Shown here: piece after piece, positions 1 to 8,863 of the stretch | Layout of the letters: each line of letters opens with the position of its first letter | How positions within the stretch are numbered: the stretch's first letter is position 1 | From: Nemophila menziesii | Taxonomy: Eukaryota > Streptophyta > Magnoliopsida > Boraginales > Hydrophyllaceae | Direction of reading: 5' to 3' | NCBI GenBank assembly: GCA_029959085.1 | Contig: JARWIR010000018.1 | Coordinates: forward strand, 4,092,001-4,156,000 | Length of the DNA stretch: 64,000 nt | Notes under the pieces: generated by a model | Seen by the model: only the letters and a program-made list of their open reading frames with translations | Databases searched by the model: none | What the model was told of the DNA's origin: nothing | Made by a program: the position numbers and the translations under genes

Positions 1-538
1 AAATATGTTTATCCGCTAATTTTAATTTCTGTGTTTAGAGTCTTTTTCGAGTCATGGGGACACGGCTCATTTTTGAGTTGGGGGTGTGGGTATTCGGTGT
101 CTCTCATCTCCATTTTTCTGTTTTTAGGTAGAAATTAAAATTTTTTGATACATGAGAATTAGATGTAGAGTGTGTTTAATAGCTTGAAAGAATAAGCTAA
201 GTGAATTGATTATAGTAAGTAGTATGTTTATGAGCTATTTTATTTGTATGCATTGAGTATTTGCAGGAAAACACACGTTGATAGTAAAGAAAAGATTAGT
301 AAGCAATGCGATAGAAAGTATGTTCGATCTCAGGGAACCTTGAGAAGTGTGTAGGCCATGAGATCCAAGCTAGCTGACAAACCCATTTGATGAAAGTGCT
401 AGAGGTAAGAAAATAACGAAATTACATAGTGTGGAAAGTGATTAAGGCGGTTCTTTCATATTCGAAGCCTTTGAAGCCTTTTTATACCTTTCACCTTGTG
501 ATTTTTGATTTTATATGTTATATCCTTCTCAGCCCCTT

Positions 539-1304
539 TGGTGGTCCTTTGTGTGTTCTAAAAATAAATGCAAATGCTAATCGAACCACAACCGCAAGTG
601 TACGGTTGTCCCAAGTAGTATAACTGATAAATCAGATTCGTTCCAAGGACGGAATGGTTGATCACAATGCTTACCTATTAATGATTGATGCACTTATGTA
701 AACAAATAAAAGTAAAATGTTTGTTTGGTTTTGTTATTAGAACTAATGGATGGAAGACAAATATTAAAATGCAAGTAAAAGCTAAGACGCAAGTAAAATA
801 AGTGAAAACGCAATATGAGATGTAGTACTTGAGAGACGCAAGGGTTTTCCTAACTATCATTCATTTCATACATTGTTTAAGGGACAAATCGGTAAATTTG
901 TATTGGTCGGGATTCAATAATCTCCTTACCCCCGTCAGGGTGGACTAAGGAGCAACTCTCAAATGCTACAAACCCCGTCAGGGTGATTATAGTCCACTCT
1001 CAAGTGCTTAAATTCAATTTACCCAATAGGCCATAGGTTTAATTAAGCTCGTCAGAGTCAAATAATTTCTAACCTACATTCATTAACTAGTTCGGTACCT
1101 AAACCCCCCGTCAAGGTGATCCAATCGCCACTAATTGGAATAGCTTAAATACTAAGTCCTATCATTGATTGATCAGGTCAAAAATAGTAATTAAAGTGCA
1201 AATTAATGAAAAATACAATTTACCCAATTTGATTTAAATAATAATAATCCCAAATCCAAATGTATAAAACGAAATCAAATTGGGATTAACCCATTATGCG
1301 TTCT
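539..1304 (-). repeat. 3' LTR of E2, distal part
   Basis: On the minus strand this is the downstream half of the LTR, ending ACCACCA at 539. It is separated from the other half (11524-12323) by E1. The flanking target duplication CCCTT is at 534-538. Confidence 0.93.
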
Positions 1305-2894
1305 TGATGTCTCCTTAAATGTTCTTATTTTCGACCCTTAGGAGACATCATTTTTGGTGTTTATTTGACTATTTAGATAGACTTTTGGACTAAATATGCA
1401 ATAATATGATTTTCCTCTTTTATTTCTGGCATTTTTGATTTATTAAGCTTTTGCGCGTAATATTGGTATTTTTAGTGAAGATTTTACAGGTTTTAGATGT
1501 TAGCTAGAAGAGGAATCCAAGGAGAAAGTCAAAGATCGCGATATAGAGGCAAGACTTGAAGATAAATCCCGAAGATATTATTTTTAGAGCTGAAAATCCA
1601 TTTTCCAGGCTATAGATTGCTGATTTCGAGGTGCTTAAGAGATGATTTAGCCGCTGACCTTTGAAGAGAAAACATTCCTTATCGAGTTACGGAACTTTAG
1701 CAACTGGAATGAGGTCAATCGGAGTTGTAACGCATCGGGAAAAGCCGTTTTAGTGAAGGTGTATCAGCAGTTACGGGATTTTGGGCTTAGATTTTGGGCT
1801 TGGACATTTAATTATTGATTTATTCCTAAGTCCAAGCCCTAATCCGTTTTTAACATTATAAAAGGGCTTTAGACCTCTATTTTTCAGAGATACTTGATAT
1901 CTTTTTCATAATACAACATACGCTTAAGAGTCAGACACCAGAGAAGAAGCTAGAGGCAGGAAGAGAAGAAGCAAGAGCTGGAGACGGTCTATATCTCCAC
2001 TTCTCAGCCAATTCAATTCCGTAATTAGGTTCTTCTATTTTATTCTGTAAAACATGTTGAACCTATTTATTTCTTTAGTTTTTATCTTTTCAATTATTAT
2101 GAGCTAAACTAATTTAGTGCTTGAGAACGCATAATGGGTTAATCCCAATTTGATTTCGTTTTATACATTTGGATTTGGGATTATTATTATTTAAATCAAA
2201 TTGGGTGAATTGTATTTTTCTTTAATTTGCGCTTTATCTACTATAATTGACGTAATTAACCAATCATAGGTCTTAGTATCTAGGCTATTCCAATTAGTGG
2301 CGATTGGATCACCTTGACGGGGGGTTTAGGTACCGAACTAGTTAATGAATGTAGGTTAGAAATTATTGACTCTGACGAGCTTAATTAAACCTATGGCCTA
2401 TTGGGTAATTTGAACTTAAACACTTGAGAGTGGACTATAATCACCCTGACGGGGTTTGTAGCATTTGAGAGTTGCTCCTTAGTCCACCCTGACGGGGGTA
2501 AGGAGATTTTAGAATCCCGACCAATACAAATTTACCGATTTGTCCCTTAAACAATGTATGAAATGAATGATAGTTAGGTAAACCCTTGCGCCTCTCAAGT
2601 ACTACCTGCTCTTACTTGCGTATCACTTTTATTTACTTGCGTCTTAGTTATTTATTTACATTTTCGCATTAGTCTTTCATTCCTTAGAATTAATACAAAA
2701 AAAACCCAAACAAATATATTATTGTCTTTTATTTTCATAAGTGCATCAATCACTACTTGCTAAACATTGTGATCAACCATTCCGTCCTTGGAACGAATCT
2801 GATTTATCAGAATTACTACTTGGGACAACCGTACACTTGCGGTTGTGGTTCGATTATTATTTGCATTTATTTTAGAACACACAAAGGACCACCA
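1305..2894 (+). repeat. 5' LTR of E1
   Basis: The LTR begins TGATGTCTCC and ends ACCACCA next to the primer site. The TATA box TATAAAAG is at 1857-1864. The first ten bases (1305-1314) are the exact inverted complement of 1341-1350, giving a fold-back at the LTR edge. Downstream of the TATA box, the region 2310-2500 holds several copies of a motif close to CACCCTGACGGGG. Confidence 0.95.
1857..1864 (+). promoter_or_regulatory. TATA box of E1 5' LTR
   Basis: The sequence TATAAAAG lies about 550 bp into the LTR. The same box recurs at 10481-10488 in the 3' LTR, and on the minus strand at 19079-19086 in the E2 5' LTR. Transcription would start roughly 30 bases downstream. Confidence 0.7.
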
Positions 2895-2900
2895 AGTTTT

Positions 2901-2918
2901 TGGCGCCGCTGCCGGGGA
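2901..2918 (+). other. Primer binding site of E1 (tRNA-Asp type)
   Basis: TGGCGCCGCTGCCGGGGA lies six bases after the LTR end. It is complementary, with one mismatch, to the 3' end of plant tRNA-Asp as I know it (ending in ...CGGCGCCA). The same 18-mer occurs in E2 (18051-18068, minus) and E6 (46066-46083), and in mutated form in E4 (23443-23460, minus). Confidence 0.85.
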
Positions 2919-3031
2919 CGGTAGCGTGTGACCACGGTGTTTATCCTTTAGTGATAGTTGCATTTATTTTTGTTTTTATCAGTTTTACGCTTTTTGCTTG
3001 TTTAGTTTTCTCAGGTTTTTAGGTTTGGTGT

Positions 3032-5770
3032 ATGCGAAGAAGGCTCAGATTTGAACCGCTAGTTCAAATCCTTGATAATCCGGATTCGTTAATCAGACTT
3101 GCAAATAAGAAAAGAAGAGAACAAGAGGAAAGAGAAATGGCGAATATTCAAAATCCATGGTTTACTAATGGTCCACCAGAAGTTCCATTCCGTGCTCCTG
3201 CTATAGGAGTAGGTGCTCCAGATATAAATGTTCCGAAGTTTCGTCCAGATCCGGGTATGATAGCTCAATTCCAAAACTTTGGAAATTTTCGTGGTAGAGT
3301 TGGAGAAGATCCTCTTAGAGCGATACAGAAATTCAAACAGATATGTGATTCTTACATCACACAAGGAGTTTCAAAAGAACAGATGTACTACGCTGTGTTT
3401 AAATTTTTTGTTATTGATGGAGCAAGCGAATGGCATGATACACAAGATCCGACACAAATAACCAATTGGGATCAATTAGAAGCTGCGTTCTTCGACAGGT
3501 ATTATCCGAGTAATATGAGATTAGATGCTGAATTAGAGTTGACTAATTTCCGTCAAGAATACGATGAAACTGTGGGTAAGAGTTGGACAAGATTTCAGAT
3601 GTGCTTACGTAGAGTCCCCAATCATGGCTTTTCAGAACAACAACAATTAAAAATATTTTATAGAGGCCTTGATGGGACTTCAAGAGAGAAATTGGATATG
3701 CTATGTGGTGCAGGTTTTCTTCAAGTTCAACCCGCTCATGCAAAGATCATCTTAGAGAGAACAGTCAAGAATGAAGTTGGGTGGAGTTCAGTAAGAACAC
3801 CAGTTAAAAGAGTGAATAATGTTGATATGGAAGAAAAGTTTGCTACGCTAGAGACAAAGCTTCAGACCACACTAGAACAACAATTGAGACAACTTACTCT
3901 AGCCGTGAAAGAAGGTTTTTCGAACAAAAGAGGTGAGGTAAAGGTTGCACAAGAGGTATATGGATGTGAGTATTGCGGTGTCAATGATCATAGTTGGGAA
4001 AATTGTCAAAACAATCAAGAATCCGTGATGTTCGTGTCCAATAGAGGTAACTTTAATTCAAGTGGTAATGGATATCAGCCTAACAGAAACCATCCGGGGT
4101 TTCAATACTCAAATCCTGATGGGGCAGCAAATCCTACTTATGCGTATCAACCGCGTCCCCAAGGTAACAACTACAATCCAAGACCACACAACAATTATCA
4201 AGGAGGACAGAATCAAAATTATGTTCAGAGACAAGCTCCTCAAGACAATTATGATGACACAATGAATCAGAAAGCCTTACCTGCCCATCCACAAGAAGGA
4301 GTTACCCTTCAGAAAACAGTTGAAAGTTTAATCGCTCTTCAGACACAAGCTATGGAACGTCAAAACGCAGCATGGGAACGTCAAAACGTAGTTGAAGCAA
4401 ATATGAAGATATTCCAGGATCAGCTAAGTCAAATTAATAAACTGTTGAATCAACGTCCACAAGGACAACTTCCTAGCGATACTGAGAATCCAATCCAAAT
4501 CGAAGATTGTAAAGCTATTACTCTCAGAAGTGGTAAGAACCTTCCTCCACCTCCTTTTCCGATTATGAAAGAAAAAGAAGTTAGAAAAGAAAAAGAGGTG
4601 GTGATTGAAGATAAAGAAGTTGAAGTAGAAGAAGTGGAGAGGCCTAATGAAATTCCGAAGAAGAAAGATGATACTCTAATAAGCCGTCCTCCTCCACCAT
4701 TTCCATCAAGAGTTCAGAAGAAGGGTGATATGGCTGATTATCAAAAATTCTTTAACAAGGTAAGAGGTCTTAGCATAAATATTCCGTTGTTAGAAGCTAT
4801 TAGAGATGTACCCAAGTATGCTAAGTTTCTGAAAAGAGCCCTCACCAACAAAAGGCCGTATTGTGATAATGAGATGATTGGTCTTCCTGAAGAATGTAGT
4901 GCCATTTGTCAAGGTAAATTACCTCCAAAGTTAGTTGATCCTGGGAGCTTTACAATTCCGATATCTATTGGTAATGAGTGGAGAGGTAAGGCACTATGTG
5001 ATTTGGGTGCAAGCATAAATCTTATGCCCAAATCTATCTTTGATAAGCTTAATATTAAAGCAAGACCCACTTCTATGGTCTTGCAAATGGCGGATCGATC
5101 TCTTGCACATCCGGAAGGCCGAATTGAAGATGTCCTCGTTAAGGCAGGTACGTTAATTTTTCCCGCTGATTTCGTTATACTTGATTACGACGCGGATAGG
5201 AATGTCCCCATCATTTTGGGAAGACCATTCCTAGCCACGGGGCGTACTTTGATTGATGTAGAAAACGGCGAAATGATTATGAGAATCCAAGACGAGGAGA
5301 TGAAGTTTAATGTGTTCAGACCTATGAAGCTTCCGGATTCCAAGGAAGAATGTTTGCGTATAGATGTAATGGAACCGGTAAGAAAAGAGCCAATCAATGT
5401 TGTGGACACTTTAGGGGTGGAAGAGAAAGAGTTACGAAAGAAACCACCGATCAAAGTTCCTCCAAATCCTAAGAGAAATCCACCACCTGATCTTGCAAAG
5501 AAGAAAGAGAAAGCACATGCCACGAAGGTTCCGAAAGAACCTAAGAAAGTAAGAAAGAAAAAGGAGTTTAAAGTAGGCGAAGAAGTTGCTATGAAAAAAC
5601 CTAAACCGCCTCCAAAGACATGTGAATCAAAAAGCTCTTGGCTAGGACCTTTCGTGGTTGCAAGGGTTATCTCAGATAAACTAGTGGGCATAAAAGCTAA
5701 GGGATGCAAATTTCGAGTTGCAAATATTGACAACCTCACTCACTGCTGGGGAGGTTATGTCAATGACTAA
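3032..5770 (+). CDS. Gag-protease fused to the integrase C-terminal module (E1)
   Basis: A single uninterrupted frame of 912 codons. Residues about 60-230 form a Ty3/Gypsy Gag domain. A CX2CX4HX4C zinc knuckle is near residues 312-325. Long glutamine/asparagine-rich and lysine/glutamate-rich linkers follow. The retroviral-type aspartic protease carries its active-site motif DLGAS near residue 657 and the flap-region motif IILGRPF near 728. The frame then passes through a proline/lysine-rich linker straight into SSWLGPFVVARVI (about 868-880), which resembles the GPY/F module at the end of Gypsy integrases. Reverse transcriptase, RNase H and the integrase catalytic core are missing. The same architecture occurs in E2. 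The product should form particles and self-process, but it needs polymerase and integrase from another element. Confidence 0.9.
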   Translation: MRRRLRFEPLVQILDNPDSLIRLANKKRREQEEREMANIQNPWFTNGPPEVPFRAPAIGVGAPDINVPKFRPDPGMIAQFQNFGNFRGRVGEDPLRAIQKFKQICDSYITQGVSKEQMYYAVFKFFVIDGASEWHDTQDPTQITNWDQLEAAFFDRYYPSNMRLDAELELTNFRQEYDETVGKSWTRFQMCLRRVPNHGFSEQQQLKIFYRGLDGTSREKLDMLCGAGFLQVQPAHAKIILERTVKNEVGWSSVRTPVKRVNNVDMEEKFATLETKLQTTLEQQLRQLTLAVKEGFSNKRGEVKVAQEVYGCEYCGVNDHSWENCQNNQESVMFVSNRGNFNSSGNGYQPNRNHPGFQYSNPDGAANPTYAYQPRPQGNNYNPRPHNNYQGGQNQNYVQRQAPQDNYDDTMNQKALPAHPQEGVTLQKTVESLIALQTQAMERQNAAWERQNVVEANMKIFQDQLSQINKLLNQRPQGQLPSDTENPIQIEDCKAITLRSGKNLPPPPFPIMKEKEVRKEKEVVIEDKEVEVEEVERPNEIPKKKDDTLISRPPPPFPSRVQKKGDMADYQKFFNKVRGLSINIPLLEAIRDVPKYAKFLKRALTNKRPYCDNEMIGLPEECSAICQGKLPPKLVDPGSFTIPISIGNEWRGKALCDLGASINLMPKSIFDKLNIKARPTSMVLQMADRSLAHPEGRIEDVLVKAGTLIFPADFVILDYDADRNVPIILGRPFLATGRTLIDVENGEMIMRIQDEEMKFNVFRPMKLPDSKEECLRIDVMEPVRKEPINVVDTLGVEEKELRKKPPIKVPPNPKRNPPPDLAKKKEKAHATKVPKEPKKVRKKKEFKVGEEVAMKKPKPPPKTCESKSSWLGPFVVARVISDKLVGIKAKGCKFRVANIDNLTHCWGGYVND

Positions 5771-5994
5771 GGAATGAGGTAACCCGTCGAGCTTAACGAC
5801 GTTAAACAAAAGCCATTTCTTGTATATTAGTTTAAGTATTTCAATTTCGTAGTTTAGTTTAGTTTGATTTTCGTTAATTTAGTGTTTATTATTAAGAAAT
5901 GAGGAAGGGTAGTTGTTTTTGATGATTTCAGGGGTATAATGGTCATGAGTTTGGGGTCAAAACGATGAGAAAACGGAAAATTATGGAGTCAACA
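5771..5994 (+). other. E1 3' untranslated region, part before the palindrome array
   Basis: This follows the gag-protease stop and precedes the palindrome array. It has a close counterpart in E2 at 14990-15213 (minus). No open frame is supported here. Confidence 0.6.
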
Positions 5995-6420
5995 GCAGGT
6001 TTGACCGGCTAGCCGGCGGATACGCCGGCATACCGGCCAAAAACGCTGAAGATCCCCAAACTCTCTGACCACTGCGTCAGCGATGACGCAGCATCGCTGC
6101 GTCACCATTCGCGCCAGCGAGAAATCCACCGGCATACCGGCGATTCCGACGGCTAGCCGGCCAACTGGAGGAAGAGCTTCTGGTCCTTGCGTCAGCGACG
6201 ACGCAAGGTTGCTGCGTCTCGAAATGCGCCATCGCGTATCCGCCGGCATGCCGGCGTATCCGCCGGCTAGCCGGCCGAAGACGCTGGACTTTCTGATCAC
6301 TGCGTCAGCGACGACGCAAGAGGCTTGCGTCAGAGGTAAAAAAAAAAAAAAAAAAAAAAAAAATCGATTCCGACGGCTAGCCGGCGACCTGTTACGAGAG
6401 GTGATTTCAAGGGCTAAAGC
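5995..6420 (+). repeat. Palindrome array in the E1 3' untranslated region
   Basis: A GC-rich block of dispersed palindromes in otherwise AT-rich DNA. CCGGCTAGCCGG-type palindromes occur near 6005, 6149, 6264 and 6374. GCCGGCATGCCGGC-type units occur near 6128 and 6241. Hairpins of the TGCGTCA-GCGA-TGACGCA type occur near 6073, 6187 and 6300. A run of about 26 A follows at 6338-6363. The flanks match E2, but the array does not. Hypervariable tandem repeats in this position are known for Tat/Ogre-type elements. Confidence 0.8.
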
Positions 6421-8436
6421 CCTATATTTTTAGCCTCTTTCTCATGCTAAGCCTCCATTGACGAATCCTAGCCTCCAACTACTCATAAATTCATCATCAA
6501 AACAACATCATACCACCAATCCTGCCCTCTACACATCACCCAAGATCACAAGCAAATCATTAAACTTCCGAAATACCAAAGCTTCACACTTTAATCCGAA
6601 GTTTTCTTTCACCAAAGCTAAAATCTATCCATTAAACCTTTCACAAACCTTGAAATATCCATGACCCAGCTTTAAACAATCCATAATTCAAACCCAAACC
6701 TTCAAGAACACAAAATCACAATTTTATCCAAACCTTTTGAGGGTCTTGAAGCTTTGAGAGATGACCATGAAGGTTGGAAAAGGTACGAAGAACATGGTGA
6801 CGAAAGCGATTTGGGTATTAAGGAAAGATTTTCATAGAGGAGATGATGCTTAGAGGGCAAGTAATAAATGAAAACGTGGGAAATTTGAAGAAGTTCGAGG
6901 TAATGAAGAACACTTTAAACGCAACCATTGATGAAGAAGAATTCAAAACCTCAACTTGGACGCAACACCGACACCAGCCTCGCGATGGTTCAGATACGTT
7001 TTCTTTCCTTTCTCATTTAGTGTAAATTATTTTATTGCTTTGAGTCTTTTCGAGTCGTGGGGACACGACTCATTTTTGAGTTTGGGGTGGGGTTCGTTGC
7101 CTCATCCCAGTTTTTATGTGTTATGTGTTTTATTTGCATTCAATAAAATAATTTTCGGAGTTGCGTTTGACTATAGAAGATTTTAAATGTCCCTTTAAGC
7201 ATACTTTTGATGAATCTATGATAATAAATAGTGAACTTTAGGGATTGATATAAAACGCACTTACAATTGCATGCGAACATAGGTAATTGATAGGAAAAAT
7301 TAATGAACAATGCAAATGAAGTAAGCTTGTACTTAAGGAATATGTTTGGTGTGTAGAACGTGAAATCTTAATTAGTAGAGAACCCACCTAGATATGAACT
7401 AAAGACAAACTATGTACTTAGGAAAATGATAGGGGCAGTTCTTTGTTAGCCATTTGAAGCCTTTTAGCTTGCTATCCCTTATTATAATTTTATCCGTCTT
7501 AGCCCAGTTTTGAGCCTTAAGCCTTTTCTTTTGTAGCCACGATATAAGCCCATTATCCTTTAGATTATTAGGCATGACCAAATGACCCGCACTTGAATCA
7601 CAACCCTGAGACTTGTCTCGAGCTTGAGTTTGGGGTGGAGGGTCCGCATTTGGGAATTTACATTGGGAAGGGATTATATGTGTTTGTATTGAGGCACAAA
7701 AATGTAGATGATATTATTATTTGTAACCCTTTGCCGGGATTTGAAAAGAAAATAGAGAAAAAAAAAGAGAAAAAGAAAAAGAAAATTATAAGAGACATGA
7801 CTTTTCACATCAAAATGATGGTCATGGGTATCTTGTACAAAAAAGAAGAAGAAAAGAAATGAAAAAAAAAGAAAATAAAAAGAAAGAATAAAATAAACCG
7901 GCAAAGTGGAATATTTTTGGAAATCATCTTAGTTTTAATTGGGTTGGCATGGGGACGCAACATTAGCGCGTCAAATGGGTGAGAGAGAACATTTTTGAGC
8001 GTAAACTCAAGCTCGAGGACATTGTTGATGGTAAGTGAGGAGAGAGCCAAAAGCTCACTTCAAATTTACCAAATATACATCCATACCGTCCTTAAGCCAT
8101 TATTAAAACCGTAAAGACCTCTTGATTCCTAAGCACATAGTGAATTTATGATTCTGTTGATAGGGAATATGCTAGGTGGAGCGTTCAAAGCTAGTTAGGA
8201 TTAATGACCACCCTATAGCCATCATACAGAGATGAGTACAAGTGTAACCTTCAAGCATTGCAACTTTAATTTTATGATTGAGATTATTTATGTTTGATGT
8301 TGCATGATTAGTGTATGTATATGTTAGTTCTTAATGTTTTCTATATGAGATTTATCTTTAGCATTGCTTAGGGTGTATTTGCTAGCTTCTATTTTCTCTT
8401 GCATCTACTTCATTCCCCTTGTTTTATTTAGTTTTG
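6421..8436 (+). other. E1 3' untranslated region with decayed extra-ORF remnant
   Basis: About 2 kb without a convincing gene. Around 6955-6985, one frame reads LGRNTD followed by further residues. This matches the C-terminal end of the extra ORF of E5 (LGRNTDDQPRAG), so a decayed piece of that ORF probably lies between about 6750 and 7010. The rest matches the 3' untranslated regions of E2, E3 and E5, including an A/G-rich tract at 7740-7890. Confidence 0.5.
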
Positions 8437-8472
8437 CTTTGTCGGGACGACAAAGGTTTGAGTTGGGGGTCT
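8437..8472 (+). promoter_or_regulatory. Hairpin plus polypurine tract of E1
   Basis: CTTTGTCG (8437-8444), loop GGA, CGACAAAG (8448-8455) form a perfect 8-bp stem. The polypurine tract GAGTTGGGGGTCT follows up to the 3' LTR at 8473. The same arrangement occurs in E2, E3 and E5. The tract should prime plus-strand DNA synthesis; the role of the hairpin is unknown. Confidence 0.75.
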
Positions 8473-8863
8473 TGATGTCTCCTTAAATGTTCTTATTTTC
8501 GACCCTTAGGAGACATCATTTTTGGTGTTTATTTGACTATTTAGATAGACTTTTGGACTAAATATGCAATAATATGATTTTCCTCTTTTATTTCTGGCAT
8601 TTTTGATTTATTAAGCTTTTGCGCGTAATATTGGTATTTTTAGTGAAGATTTTACAGGTTTTAGATGTTAGCTAGAAGAGGAATCCAAGGAGAAAGTCAA
8701 AGATCGCGATATAGAGGCAAGACTTGAAGATAAATCCCGAAGATATTATTTTTAGAGCTGAAAATCCATTTTCCAGGCTATAGATTGCTGATTTCGAGGT
8801 GCTTAAGAGATGATTTAGCCGCTGACCTTTGAAGAGAAAACATTCCTTATCGAGTTACGGAAC

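Noticed and set aside
5185..5739. A 184-codon open frame antisense to the E1 gag-protease gene
   Set aside because: It mirrors the codon bias of the sense frame and recurs broken in E2 (15245-15799); it has no start context or family.
6083..6433. 116-codon frame through the E1 palindrome array
   Set aside because: It consists of translated GC-rich repeats and an A run (poly-lysine), with no counterpart in E2.
7593..7904. Lysine-rich frames at 7593-7862 and 7674-7904
   Set aside because: They are translations of an A/G-rich low-complexity tract in the E1 3' untranslated region.
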